The notes under the pieces are model-generated. The model did not search any database and was not told where the DNA came from. It saw only the letters and a list, made by a program, of their open reading frames with translations. Both the position numbers and the translations under genes were made by a program. Shown in pieces: positions 26,679 to 35,543 of a DNA stretch of 64,000 nucleotides (the stretch's first letter is position 1; each line of letters opens with the position of its first letter). The DNA comes from Phocaeicola dorei (GTDB taxonomy: Bacteria; Bacteroidota; Bacteroidia; Bacteroidales; Bacteroidaceae). Where the stretch lies: assembly GCF_013009555.1 (NCBI RefSeq), contig NZ_CP046176.1, forward strand, positions 775,501 through 839,500, given 5' to 3'.

Positions 26679-26993
26679 ATGGCACTAGAAATTAAAGATA
26701 GCAATTTTGAAGAATTGCTGGCATCGGGCAAGCCTGTAGTAGTGGACTTTTGGGCAACATGGTGTGGTCCTTGTAAAAAAATAGCTCCAGATGTTGAAGC
26801 TTTGGCAGAAGAATATAAGGATCAGGTAATAATTGGAAAGTGCGACGTGGATGATAACGACGAACTGACCGGTAAATTTGGTGTACGTAACATTCCTACC
26901 GTTCTTTTTATCAAGGATGGTGAAGTGAAAGATAAGACTGTAGGTGCAGTGACCAAGGCCCAGCTGGAAGAAAAAATTAAAGCTTTACTGTAA
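26679..26993 (+). CDS. trxA: Thioredoxin
   Basis: A 104-residue thioredoxin with the active site WCGPCK (Cys29 and Cys32) and the cis-proline loop FGVRNIPTVLFI. No signal peptide is present, so it works in the cytoplasm as a disulfide reductase. It has its own promoter and is 34 bp from the next gene. Confidence 0.97.
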   Translation: MALEIKDSNFEELLASGKPVVVDFWATWCGPCKKIAPDVEALAEEYKDQVIIGKCDVDDNDELTGKFGVRNIPTVLFIKDGEVKDKTVGAVTKAQLEEKIKALL

Positions 26994-27027
26994 TAAAAAG
27001 AATATTCACCCTTTAATATATACGACT

Positions 27028-27363
27028 ATGGGAATGGAAGACGATTTCTTATTGGAAGATGAGGATGATCAAAAAACGATAGAGTTTATCAAAAATTATC
27101 TGCCTCAGGATTTGAAAGATAAATTCACGGAGGATGATTTGTATTATATCCTTGATGTGATTGTGGATTACTATACCTCCAGCGGATGCCTTGATGTACA
27201 ACCTGATGAAGAGGGATACATTAATATTGATCAAGATGAAATTGTGAATTACATAGTCAAGGAAGCCAAGAAAGACGGAATGGGGCCTTATGACCCCAAT
27301 GATGTATTCTTTGTAGTCCAGGGGGAAATGGAATATGGGAATTCATTGGGACAGGTAGATTAA
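27028..27363 (+). CDS. Conserved acidic protein of unknown function
   Basis: A 111-residue very acidic protein (MGMEDDFLLEDEDDQKTIEF), with predicted helices in the first half and a YDPNDVFFVVQGEMEYG segment near the end. There is no signal peptide and no membrane segment. It follows trxA with a 34-bp gap and ends at a clear terminator, so it is probably cotranscribed with trxA. I do not recognise a named domain. Confidence 0.75.
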   Translation: MGMEDDFLLEDEDDQKTIEFIKNYLPQDLKDKFTEDDLYYILDVIVDYYTSSGCLDVQPDEEGYINIDQDEIVNYIVKEAKKDGMGPYDPNDVFFVVQGEMEYGNSLGQVD

Positions 27364-27390
27364 GAAGATAGTCTCATAATAAAATAAAAG

Positions 27391-27424
27391 ATGCGTATCT
27401 CCAGCTAGGGATACGCATTTTTTA
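27391..27424 (+). terminator. Terminator after the trxA operon
   Basis: A perfect 9-bp stem (ATGCGTATC at 27391-27399 with GATACGCAT at 27410-27418) with a 10-nt loop, followed by TTTTTT. Confidence 0.88.
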
Positions 27425-27490
27425 TATTTGAAAACAAGGTAATATCTACTATTAGCTCTCTTATTTCTTTTGTAAAAGAAAATAATAGAG

Positions 27491-27498
27491 TACCTTTG
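27491..27498 (+). promoter_or_regulatory. Promoter -7 element for the PRiA4-domain gene
   Basis: TACCTTTG on the plus strand, 42 bp before the ATG at 27541. Confidence 0.6.
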
Positions 27499-27540
27499 TA
27501 AAAACGCTCATGCTCATTTTAACTATAAAAACATTGCTTA

Positions 27541-29100
27541 ATGGCTAAAAAGAAAAATTCCCAATTCCTACCTGGTTTTTTGGAGGATATCATGTCTTTA
27601 TTGACTCCGGAAGAACAAGAAATTGCATTTGAATTGTTTAATGATGGAGCCAATCAGGTAGATGAAGAACTGTCTCATATTTATTATCATCATCAGTGTC
27701 CCGATTATAGATTGATTGCACAGCCAGTCGCATCTTATTTGATGCCTTTGTGGACGATGGATGATATGAGTAGTCTGTCACCGGCTGAAATCTACTCTTC
27801 TTGTGCTGTTATTCCACAAGAAACATTGGAACGAGATCTCCGTAATTTTATTTTTAACATCTTTGTCGTATATCGGAAAATGCCCGAAAAATGTTATTCA
27901 TATAGAATGTGGTATGCATTAGGAATGATGGAGCATTTTCGTATGGAACGTTGTTTGGATATTGTTTTGGAAGTATTGCGGCAAGACTTGGATTTCTATG
28001 ATTTTTATTTCGGTTATTTGTATGAAACAATGTTGTCTGCTATAACCTATCAATTGGGACAGAATCAATTAGATGTTTTGATGGACTTTATGAAAGAGCC
28101 TGGATTGCTTCCTATGTCTAAATATAGAGTGATTGAAGCGGTTGCTCATATTGTGATAACTCATCCTGCCAGAAGAGAGGAAGTGATGGATTGGTTTGGT
28201 AATTTGTTGGGTTATTATTTTGATATACTGAAAGATCAGAAGAATGATATTTGTTCCACTTTGCTGCTTGATCATGTTACAGCTTGCATGATGGATATTC
28301 GAGGGGTAGAAACTTTACCTATTTTGCAAAAGATTTATCGGACTTATCATATTAAACCTTATGGCATTCCAAGTATTAATGAACTAAAGAAAAAAATGCC
28401 TTATGCGGAAATGCATGGGTTGGAAATGGAGCGGGTAGAAGATTATTTAGCTGAAGTTTTTGAGGCTGCTACTGATGAGGACGAGGATGAGGAAATTTAC
28501 GATGATCCGCTTTACATAGAAGATCAGCCTGCTAAAAAACTTAGAATAAAAATAGAGTTGAAAGATTCTGAACCGTTAGTATGGCGCATATTGGAGGTCC
28601 CTTCGAATATTTGCTTGGAAAGATTTTCTGAGGTGGTAGAAGTGGCAATGGGATGGGATGGTTATCATTTGCATCGTTTTATTAAGGGGGACACTTATTA
28701 TCTTCCTCCCAAAGATCGGACAGGTGATTGTTTTTTTGAAGGTGCACTCAAACAGTTTGATTCCGGTATGCTTTCTTTAGGTGAATTATTAAGTCGCAAG
28801 GGATCAAAGATTAAGTATGAATATGATTTCGGGGATAGTTGGATACATGAAATTATATTAGAATCCTGTCAGTCTTATAAGAAAGAGGAAATTCCGGTTA
28901 TTGCCTTGTTGGATGGTGAAAATGCTTGTCCGCCGGAAGATTGTAATGGCATATGGGGGTATAGGGAAATGCTGAAAGCTTTAGAAAAACCTCGCTCCAA
29001 AGCTGCGCGTGAATATAAAGAATGGTTGGGGTATAATTTTGATCCTACAGAATTTGATCTTGATGAAACTAGAGGGCTGTTGGCTGAAATTATAGATTGA
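27541..29100 (+). CDS. Helical-repeat protein with C-terminal pRiA4b ORF-3-like domain
   Basis: A 519-residue cytoplasmic protein with two parts. Residues 1-310 are mostly helical with many hydrophobic and aromatic residues, possibly HEAT-like or DUF1186-like. An acidic linker (ATDEDEDEEIYDD) leads to a C-terminal domain (about 335-515). It shows KLRIKIELKDSEPLVWRILE, MGWDGYHLHRF, KIKYEYDFGDSWIHEI and CPPEDCNGIWGYREML, the hallmarks of the plasmid pRiA4b ORF-3 family. The role of that family is unknown, although members occur as IS passenger genes. The gene stands alone, with its own promoter and terminator. Confidence 0.8.
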   Translation: MAKKKNSQFLPGFLEDIMSLLTPEEQEIAFELFNDGANQVDEELSHIYYHHQCPDYRLIAQPVASYLMPLWTMDDMSSLSPAEIYSSCAVIPQETLERDLRNFIFNIFVVYRKMPEKCYSYRMWYALGMMEHFRMERCLDIVLEVLRQDLDFYDFYFGYLYETMLSAITYQLGQNQLDVLMDFMKEPGLLPMSKYRVIEAVAHIVITHPARREEVMDWFGNLLGYYFDILKDQKNDICSTLLLDHVTACMMDIRGVETLPILQKIYRTYHIKPYGIPSINELKKKMPYAEMHGLEMERVEDYLAEVFEAATDEDEDEEIYDDPLYIEDQPAKKLRIKIELKDSEPLVWRILEVPSNICLERFSEVVEVAMGWDGYHLHRFIKGDTYYLPPKDRTGDCFFEGALKQFDSGMLSLGELLSRKGSKIKYEYDFGDSWIHEIILESCQSYKKEEIPVIALLDGENACPPEDCNGIWGYREMLKALEKPRSKAAREYKEWLGYNFDPTEFDLDETRGLLAEIID

Positions 29101-29119
29101 TTTGGAATTTGGTTATAAC

Positions 29120-29142
29120 AGGGCGGGTGAAAATCCCGCTCT
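29120..29142 (+). terminator. Possible terminator after the PRiA4-domain gene
   Basis: AGGGCGGG pairs with CCCGCTCT around a short loop, followed by TTCCTGAAAAAAG. The T-run is weak, so the call is tentative. Confidence 0.5.
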
Positions 29143-29213
29143 TTCCTGAAAAAAGTGTTTTATGTCTGGTGGATAGGGAAATTTAATATTCACAGATTTT
29201 GTTTACTATGTGT

Positions 29214-29435
29214 TTATACGATGCCTTGTACATTCAAAAAGAAATAGATTCCTGTAGCTATCATTAATAGCCCTAATATAGCATAGAGAAGTCGTGCACG
29301 CTGGCGCCCTGCATTACTGACAATGAACTGTGTGTTGTGTGCGGTAAAGAACCACTCCCAATTAAATAAGGCTGCCAGAACAGACAGTAGTCCTACCAAT
29401 ACGAATATGGCTTGGATCAGATAATGCATTCCCAT
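29214..29435 (-). CDS. Small two-helix membrane protein, Imm17-like
   Basis: A 73-residue protein with two membrane segments (about 5-22 and 50-67). Between them is a conserved-looking block, NWEWFFTAHNTQFIVSNAGR. It resembles the small Bacteroidetes proteins annotated as immunity 17 family, but I know this only by similarity in length and pattern. There is no polymorphic toxin gene next to it, so an immunity role has no support in this window. It follows tsaE on the same strand. Confidence 0.6.
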   Translation of the reverse strand: MGMHYLIQAIFVLVGLLSVLAALFNWEWFFTAHNTQFIVSNAGRQRARLLYAILGLLMIATGIYFFLNVQGIV

Positions 29436-29451
29436 AATTTAATGAATTTGG

Positions 29452-29481
29452 CTGTAGGGCAGATTATGTTCGTCCCTACAG
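29452..29481. terminator. Hairpin between tsaE and the small membrane gene
   Basis: CTGTAGGG (29452-29459) pairs with CCCTACAG (29474-29481). No T-run follows on either strand, so it may be an mRNA-stabilising or attenuating stem rather than a true terminator. Confidence 0.4.
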
Positions 29482-29494
29482 TGGATATTTTCTT

Positions 29495-29923
29495 TTATTC
29501 AGCTTCAAAGCGCATGATGCGGCTTCCATCTTCAGATTCTTCAATCTCGACTTTTACAGCATTGCCAGGCAAGAGTTCTTCTACCAGTTCCGGCCATTCG
29601 ATGAAGCAGAGGGCACCGCTATAGAAATAATCCTCATATCCCATGTCGTATACTTCGTCCAGTTTCTTGATACGATAGAAATCAAAATGGTAAATAAGTT
29701 CGCCGGTTTCATCCGAACGGTATTCATTGACAATGGCAAAAGTTGGTGAGTTAATGACATCTGTTACCCCCAGCTCTTCGCATACAGCTTTGATAAATGT
29801 TGTTTTACCGGCCCCCATCTTTCCGTAGAAAGCAAAAACGGTATTGTCACCCATGGCTGCGATGAATTGTTTGGCAGCTTCGTGGATAGAGTTTAAAGAA
29901 TTGATTTTAATTTCCATATTCAT
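29495..29923 (-). CDS. tsaE: tRNA t6A biosynthesis ATPase
   Basis: A 142-residue TsaE (YjeE) protein. Walker A is [14 protein letters not shown], the switch segment [10 protein letters not shown] is present, and the HFDFYRIKK and CFIEWPE motifs are typical. With TsaB, TsaC and TsaD it makes the t6A modification at position 37 of ANN-decoding tRNAs. It overlaps the 3' end of the upstream ABC permease gene by 17 bp, so both are on one transcript. Confidence 0.96.
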   Translation of the reverse strand: MNMEIKINSLNSIHEAAKQFIAAMGDNTVFAFYGKMGAGKTTFIKAVCEELGVTDVINSPTFAIVNEYRSDETGELIYHFDFYRIKKLDEVYDMGYEDYFYSGALCFIEWPELVEELLPGNAVKVEIEESEDGSRIMRFEAE

Positions 29924-30758
29924 TGGTTTGATTGAGTTTCTTTTGTTTGTAAAGGTACATGCTTTTCCCCATTTTACAAAAAGTATAGATGAGGATTGAA
30001 AAAAAGATTATCGCTGCACCCGAAGGAACTTGTAATTTATAAGAAATGAACAGTCCACCTAAACAACCTGCATAACCAATGATGACAGACCACCAAATAA
30101 TTTTCTTGAAACTATGGGTAAACAAATTAGCGGTCATTTGTGGTAAGGTCAGCAGAGAAATGGCAAGTACTATACCTACCATGCGGAGACATGATACGAT
30201 GGTCAGTGCAATGAACATCATTAGAATATATTCAAATAAAGCTACCGGTATACGTTGAGAACATGCGAATTCCCGGTCGAAAGCGATGCAAATGATAGGA
30301 TTTAGAAATAAAGTGAAAAATAGTATCAACAGTATGGAAAGAATGGCAAGTAACAAAATATCTGTGGGCGTAATGGTCAGAATGTTACCGAACAGAAAGG
30401 CGGATAAATCGGGAGTGAATCCTGGAGCTAAAAAGCTAAATATAATACCTACTGCCATACCAAAAGTCCAAAACACAGCGATAGCAGAGTCTTCGCGCAT
30501 ATCTTTCCGTTTGCTTAACCATTCTACCCCAAAGGAAGAGAGTACGGAGAAGATTGCAGCAGATAATAGAGGAGAGATGTCTGCGTATAATCCTAGACCG
30601 ATACCTCCAAAAGAGGCATGGGTAATTCCTCCACTGATAAATACCAAACGGCGCGTCACAATGTATGTGCCGATAATGCCACAGGCAATGCTGGCAAACA
30701 AGCTTCCTAGCAAGGCATGTTGGAAGAAAGTATAATGCAAAAGTTCTAATATATCCAT
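29907..30758 (-). CDS. Metal ABC transporter permease (ZnuB/MntB type)
   Basis: A 283-residue membrane protein with about eight to nine helices. Typical parts are [20 protein letters not shown] near the N-terminus, [12 protein letters not shown] and [20 protein letters not shown]. It belongs to the Zn/Mn/Fe uptake ABC permeases (ABC-3 family). The partner ATPase and substrate-binding protein are not beside it. It sits in an operon with aroA, a small membrane protein and tsaE. It therefore either works with subunits encoded elsewhere or has another role. Confidence 0.92.
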   Translation of the reverse strand: MDILELLHYTFFQHALLGSLFASIACGIIGTYIVTRRLVFISGGITHASFGGIGLGLYADISPLLSAAIFSVLSSFGVEWLSKRKDMREDSAIAVFWTFGMAVGIIFSFLAPGFTPDLSAFLFGNILTITPTDILLLAILSILLILFFTLFLNPIICIAFDREFACSQRIPVALFEYILMMFIALTIVSCLRMVGIVLAISLLTLPQMTANLFTHSFKKIIWWSVIIGYAGCLGGLFISYKLQVPSGAAIIFFSILIYTFCKMGKSMYLYKQKKLNQTNEYGN

Positions 30759-30818
30759 ACTGTATTCTTTTTTCAGTGGTTTTTATTCAAATGGAGGCTT
30801 TGTTTGATGTAGGGCGGA

Positions 30819-31238
30819 TTATTTGAATCTTCGTTCACCTACAATCAGGAAAAGTTCGTCTTTCAACTCGTCTGGCAGTTCTACTCCACGTAATTGCAGG
30901 CTACGGCTCCATCCGGCTACCTCATCTTCTTTACAAGTGTACATGATTTCTCGAAATTCTTCCACTTCTTCTTCATTATAACCATTTGAGGGACGGCCGC
31001 GAAAGCGGTCCAGTTCTTCATCATCATAATATTCTATTTTTTTGCTGACAGCGGCAAGCAGGCTTTCTTTTTCACAAATTTCATGTTGTCCACAACATTC
31101 AGCGTCTGCTTCCACTATTTCGGGAGCGGTCTTCAATTCTCCGCTTTCTATCTTTTTTTGTATCTGGCGGTTGTGTAAAACTCCCACTGCCATGGCGATA
31201 CCTGCCAAAATAATCAGACCAATAATAAGTATGAGCAT
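30819..31238 (-). CDS. Membrane-anchored protein with CCGxHxxC motif
   Basis: A 139-residue protein. One N-terminal membrane helix (LILIIGLIILAGIAMAVGVL) is followed by a soluble domain. A cluster AECCGQHEICEK (about 47-58) could bind metal or an Fe-S cluster. The C-terminal part (FREIMYTCKEDEVAGWSRSL) looks like a short helical domain. It lies 4 bp after aroA, so they are coupled. It is next to a metal-transport permease gene, which makes a metal link possible but unproven. I do not know a named family. Confidence 0.7.
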   Translation of the reverse strand: MLILIIGLIILAGIAMAVGVLHNRQIQKKIESGELKTAPEIVEADAECCGQHEICEKESLLAAVSKKIEYYDDEELDRFRGRPSNGYNEEEVEEFREIMYTCKEDEVAGWSRSLQLRGVELPDELKDELFLIVGERRFK

Positions 31239-31242
31239 AACT

Positions 31243-32472
31243 TTATATCTCCTCTATTATAAAACCAGCTTTCTTTAAATCTTCCCAATAGTAAGGATAG
31301 GATTTTGAAACGACCTGTGGGTTGTTAATCCGGATTTCGGGCATCACTACACAAACCGGAGCGAACGCCATAGCCATACGGTGGTCCTCATAAGTGTCAA
31401 TGGCGGCATCAGCGGTCATTTCACATCGTTCACCTTCCCAAGACAGAATACGATCGTCTATTTCATGAAGTATATATCCTAGCTTTCCCATTTCTTTTAT
31501 CAAGGCTGTTATACGGTCTGTTTCTTTAATCTTCAAACTTTGTAAGCCTGAGAAGCGGAAGGGAATATTCATTAACGCACAAGTGACAACAAATGTTTGT
31601 GCCAAATCTGGTTGGTTGATGAAATCATAATCCAGACGTTCGGCTATTTTATCGGTCTTTTTCAATGTTACCATTTTATTTCCATAAATACTTTCGATTC
31701 CTAGTAACTGGAAAATTTCAGCCACTTTACTGTCCCCTTGATAGCTTGTTTCGAATAATCCCGGTAAAATGATTTCCGCTTTGTTGGAAAGAGCGGCTAT
31801 CTGATACCAATATGAAGCTGCGCTCCAATCACTTTCCACGTAGAAAGGTATGGATTGGTAGGGTTGTGGCTCAACTTTTAGTTGATATTCATTGAGCCAT
31901 TTGGCTTTGGCTCCAAAGTCATTCATCAACTGTAGGGTAAGATTGATATAAGGGCGGGATATAATTTCTCCTGTCAGTGTAAGGGCCAGCCCGTTACTTA
32001 GTATAGGGGCAATCATCAATAGGGCTGAGATATATTGAGAACTGATATTGCCCGGCAGGCTGATGGTATCTTTCTGCAGTTTGTGTCCGGTGATACGCAG
32101 AGGAGGATATCCGTCATTGATTATGTATTCTATTTCTGCTCCTAACTCACGTAAAGCATTGACCAACACCTGGATGGGACGTTGTTGCATACGTTGTGTA
32201 CCAGTGATGATCCGTGTTCCCGGAGTGACGGACAAATAAGCGGTAAGAAAGCGCATGGCTGTTCCGGCTGCCATAATGTCTATGGTATTTTTGCCGTCAT
32301 TTAAGGCGTGAATCATTACTTGGGTATCATCGCAGTCAGATAGGTTCTCAAGTTGGAATGTTCTATTTCCCAGTGCGTTGATAATCAATGCACGGTTGCT
32401 GATACTCTTGGAAGAGGGGAGCTGGATCGTTGTATATATTTGAGCGGGTGCCGTTACTTTTATTTGCATCAT
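31243..32472 (-). CDS. aroA: 3-phosphoshikimate 1-carboxyvinyltransferase (EPSP synthase)
   Basis: A 409-residue enzyme of the shikimate pathway that joins phosphoenolpyruvate to shikimate 3-phosphate. Conserved parts are LPSSKSISNRALIINAL, MAAGTAMRFLTAYLS, LKIKETDRITALIKEMGKLG and YEDHRMAMAFAPV. It is shorter than E. coli AroA (427), which is normal for this phylum. A -7 element (TACCTTTG at 32506-32513) lies 33 bp upstream. It heads the operon aroA - membrane protein - ABC permease - tsaE. Confidence 0.96.
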   Translation of the reverse strand: MMQIKVTAPAQIYTTIQLPSSKSISNRALIINALGNRTFQLENLSDCDDTQVMIHALNDGKNTIDIMAAGTAMRFLTAYLSVTPGTRIITGTQRMQQRPIQVLVNALRELGAEIEYIINDGYPPLRITGHKLQKDTISLPGNISSQYISALLMIAPILSNGLALTLTGEIISRPYINLTLQLMNDFGAKAKWLNEYQLKVEPQPYQSIPFYVESDWSAASYWYQIAALSNKAEIILPGLFETSYQGDSKVAEIFQLLGIESIYGNKMVTLKKTDKIAERLDYDFINQPDLAQTFVVTCALMNIPFRFSGLQSLKIKETDRITALIKEMGKLGYILHEIDDRILSWEGERCEMTADAAIDTYEDHRMAMAFAPVCVVMPEIRINNPQVVSKSYPYYWEDLKKAGFIIEEI

Positions 32473-32505
32473 ACTTTATATAATATAATAATGTGTATCG
32501 GATTG

Positions 32506-32513
32506 CAAAGGTA
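32506..32513 (-). promoter_or_regulatory. Promoter -7 element for the aroA operon
   Basis: TACCTTTG on the minus strand, 33 bp before the aroA ATG. Confidence 0.65.
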
Positions 32514-32568
32514 GGAATATTATCTTAATACTTGAAGGTTGCTACTTAAAAAAGGAAGCCGAGAGTAT

Positions 32569-32612
32569 AAAAAAGCCGAGAACATGGAAAGGTGGCTGTT
32601 TTGTTCCCGGCT
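32569..32612 (-). terminator. Terminator after fbaB
   Basis: The arms 32574-32584 and 32602-32612 form an 11-bp stem with one wobble pair. On the minus strand the stem is followed by a run of T (AAAAA on the plus strand just before 32574). It lies 18 bp after the aldolase stop. Confidence 0.85.
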
Positions 32613-32629
32613 TGGACATATAGTGAAAG

Positions 32630-33682
32630 TTAAGCTATAGTGATGCTTGAATCCAAATAAACATCTTGAATGGTATTTAACAATTCAATTCCGTCTTTCA
32701 TCGGTTTTTGAAAGGCTTTACGTCCACTTATGAGACCCATGCCTCCGGCACGTTTATTAACGATTGCTGTTATTATCGCGTCTTTTAGATCAGAACTGCC
32801 ATGAGATTCACCTCCAGAGTTGATTAATCCTACACGTCCCATGTATCCATTGGCTACTTGATAGCGGCAGAGGTCGATAGGATGTTCTGAAGTCAGATCG
32901 GTATAAACTTTATCATTTGTCTTTCCAAATTTAATGGCTGTAAAACCACCGTTATTGACCGGTAATTTTTGTTTTACAATATCCGCTTTGATAGTAACTC
33001 CCAAATGATTGGCTTGTCCGGTCAAATCGGCTGCTGCATGATAATCTACGCCGTCTTTTTTAAAAGCATTATTACGTAAGTAACACCATAAAATAGTAGC
33101 CATGCCTAGTTCGTGGGCATATTCAAAAGCTTCCGCTATTTCAACCAGTTGTCTGCGGCTCTGTTCAGAACCGAAATAGATAGTGGCGCCTACTGCTACA
33201 GCCCCCATATTCCAGGCTTCTTTTACAGTGCCAAACATCACTTGGTCGTAAGAATTGGGATAAGTCAATAATTCATTGTGATTTAGTTTGACAATAAAAG
33301 GAATCTTGTGGGCGTATTTGCGAGCAACGGAACCTAATACTCCGAAAGTAGAGGCTACGCCATTACAGCCCCCCTCAATAGCGAGTTTTACAATATTTTC
33401 CGGATCAAAGTAAAGTGGATTGGGAGCAAATGAGGCTCCTGCTGTATGTTCTATGCCTTGATCTACAGGAAGAATAGATACATACCCTGTATTTGCAAGT
33501 CGCCCGTGTCCTAACAGGGCTTGAAGACTGCTTAGGGTACGAATATTGCGGTCTGATGATATCCAAGTATCATCAATGATGTTTGGAGAAGGGATATGGA
33601 TTAATGATTTATCTATAGTTCTACAGGTGTGCTCTAAATAAAATGCTGCTTGGTCACCCAATAAATTTGTTATTTTACTCAT
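32630..33682 (-). CDS. fbaB: Class I fructose-bisphosphate aldolase (FbaB/DhnA type)
   Basis: A 350-residue aldolase. The signature [18 protein letters not shown] matches the FbaB/DhnA family, and [17 protein letters not shown] forms the phosphate-binding region. It cleaves fructose 1,6-bisphosphate by a Schiff-base mechanism without metal. It is close to gpmA on the same strand (about 150 bp), so two glycolysis genes are grouped. No TAnnTTTG element was seen just upstream. Confidence 0.94.
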   Translation of the reverse strand: MSKITNLLGDQAAFYLEHTCRTIDKSLIHIPSPNIIDDTWISSDRNIRTLSSLQALLGHGRLANTGYVSILPVDQGIEHTAGASFAPNPLYFDPENIVKLAIEGGCNGVASTFGVLGSVARKYAHKIPFIVKLNHNELLTYPNSYDQVMFGTVKEAWNMGAVAVGATIYFGSEQSRRQLVEIAEAFEYAHELGMATILWCYLRNNAFKKDGVDYHAAADLTGQANHLGVTIKADIVKQKLPVNNGGFTAIKFGKTNDKVYTDLTSEHPIDLCRYQVANGYMGRVGLINSGGESHGSSDLKDAIITAIVNKRAGGMGLISGRKAFQKPMKDGIELLNTIQDVYLDSSITIA

Positions 33683-33834
33683 ACTATTTTTTTCTTTTAT
33701 TGATTAATAATTCTTTATCCATAATGTTTTCTTTCTAGTATAAAGGCGTATGATTGCGCTTGAATGCATTATTGAAAACACTATTTTGATGTATTCTCCA
33801 TTCTGTGATGGAGGTTTCGGACAGCGCAGGAAAA

Positions 33835-34596
33835 TTATTTCCTGCCGTCGGGGGTGGTCTTTCCTTGATCGGCTACTGCTTCCATTAGTTTTTTTATTTC
33901 TTCCGGATCTCCCAAAAAGTAGTCTTTCTTCAAATTCAGGTCATCATCAAACTCGAACACATACGGAATAGCGGTAGGTAGATTAAGGCCTACAATTTCC
34001 TCATCCGGTATGTGTTTCAAATATTTAATAATTCCTCTGAGGCTGTTTCCATGAGCCACTACCAGCAGTTCGTTTGCTGTAGCTAGATTGGGGAAAATGA
34101 TGCATTTCCAATAAGGTAATATACGTTCTACTGTTTCTTTCAGAGATTCAGTACGTGGAAGATCTTTGTCAGGAACTTCTTTATAACGGGTATCTGTTTT
34201 CGGATTGCGCGGATCGTCTTCCGATAGGGCTTTGGGGGCTACGTTAAAGCTACGGCGCCATATCAATACTTGTTCTTCTCCATATTTAGAAGCTGTTTCG
34301 CTTTTGTTTAATCCTTGCAATACGCCATAATGTTTCTCGTTTAGACGCCAACTTTTCTCTACAGGTATCCAATCTTGATCCATTTTATCTAGCACACAGT
34401 TTAATGTTTTGACTGCACGCTTTAAAAAAGAAGTGTAAGCTTTATCAAAATGAAATCCTTTTTCTTTTAAGAGTGTACCTACTTGGTTGGCATCAGCGAT
34501 ACCTTTTTCGGTTAAATCTACATCTGTCCATCCTGTAAAACGGTTGTCTTTGTTCCAAGTACTTTCTCCATGGCGGAGTAATACGATTCTTTTCAT
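33835..34596 (-). CDS. gpmA: 2,3-bisphosphoglycerate-dependent phosphoglycerate mutase
   Basis: A 253-residue enzyme. The phospho-accepting histidine is in [11 protein letters not shown] (His9), followed by [30 protein letters not shown] and [15 protein letters not shown]. It interconverts 3- and 2-phosphoglycerate in glycolysis. I chose the ATG at 34596, because AGGAG lies 5-9 bp upstream and the family begins with this motif; a more upstream ATG adds 11 unrelated residues. A -7 element TAATTTTG lies at 34643-34650. Confidence 0.96.
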   Translation of the reverse strand: MKRIVLLRHGESTWNKDNRFTGWTDVDLTEKGIADANQVGTLLKEKGFHFDKAYTSFLKRAVKTLNCVLDKMDQDWIPVEKSWRLNEKHYGVLQGLNKSETASKYGEEQVLIWRRSFNVAPKALSEDDPRNPKTDTRYKEVPDKDLPRTESLKETVERILPYWKCIIFPNLATANELLVVAHGNSLRGIIKYLKHIPDEEIVGLNLPTAIPYVFEFDDDLNLKKDYFLGDPEEIKKLMEAVADQGKTTPDGRK

Positions 34597-34642
34597 TTGT
34601 TCTCCTTTCTTTATTACCCGGTAATACATTTTCTGTTGGCAA

Positions 34643-34650
34643 CAAAATTA
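34643..34650 (-). promoter_or_regulatory. Promoter -7 element for gpmA
   Basis: TAATTTTG on the minus strand, 46 bp before the gpmA ATG. Confidence 0.55.
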
Positions 34651-34728
34651 GTTGTAGCATACATACTTATCAATACCCATTAATTATGAATTTAACAATG
34701 GAAGGCAAGGATTTGTTTCTCTTTTTAT

Positions 34729-34736
34729 TATTTTTG
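34729..34736 (+). promoter_or_regulatory. Promoter -7 element for the ADP-ribosylglycohydrolase remnant
   Basis: TATTTTTG on the plus strand, 22 bp before the ATG at 34759. The promoter looks intact although the gene is broken. Confidence 0.5.
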
Positions 34737-34758
34737 TGCTTTGTAATTAACACATGCC

Positions 34759-35543
34759 ATGAAAAGAATTAAAACAGGACTAACGGGATTTATATTAGGA
34801 GATTGGTTGGGAATGCCTTACAGGGGAAAAGGAAAAGGGACATTTAAACCTATATGGACAAAATCTTATCTTCGGGGAGATAAATGTTCAGGGAATACCT
34901 CGATGTTATATGTGCTTTGGACAGTCGTTGCAATTTGGAACTTTATCAGCAGAATTTAAGAAACTGGTATTTCAATAGAAAGTATACAGGAGAAAACATT
35001 GAGTTTGATATTGATCAGGTGACCCAAAAAGCAATCATGAAAAATTTCAGGGGAGTGTCTTCGGATTCTAATAGTGGCAACCGCAGTTTGATGGGGTGTT
35101 GTGTTTTGGCTTTTTCTCCTTTATCTAAAGAGGAGATTTTTTCTTTTATTAAGATCACTCATAATAGTCGTTATAGCTTTAAGTATACTTGGTTTTTTAT
35201 TGAGTTCATTCGTTGCCTGTTGGAATATGAAGATAAAGAACAGGCATTACAGCAGGCTGAGCAGAGATGTGATGTGGAGGTTAACAGGCAAAATCTTTGT
35301 AATGGAAGCTTTGTTGTAGATACGGTGGAATCAGTGGTCAATTGGTTTATGGCAGGAAATAGTTATAAGGAGTGCGTATTTTCGGCTATAAACTCAGGTA
35401 AGTCAAGTGATGCGGTAGGAGCATTGACAGGTTTGCTGGCGGGAATATATTATGGATTAGAATTAAAGAATGGAGTGAAGGGGTTTGAAACAATGGAATC
35501 TTATATTGATTCATTTATCCAGTACCTTAATCCCACTCTTTAA
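34759..35543 (+). pseudogene. Frameshifted ADP-ribosylglycohydrolase family gene
   Basis: The first frame (34759-34959) starts MKRIKTGLTGFILGDWLGMP, the usual family start, and then meets a stop. The second frame, shifted by -1, is open through to 35543 and carries NSGNRSLMGCCVLAF and DAVGALTGLLAGIYYG, which match later family motifs. The shift point lies near 34907-34925. Catalytic positions also look changed: the TDDT motif reads SGNT and the C-terminal GDTDT motif reads KSSDA. The gene was therefore probably inactive as a hydrolase even before the frameshift, or had taken another binding role. A sequencing error could produce the shift but not the lost residues. It overlaps the dinB 3' end by 17 bp. 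Confidence 0.7.
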
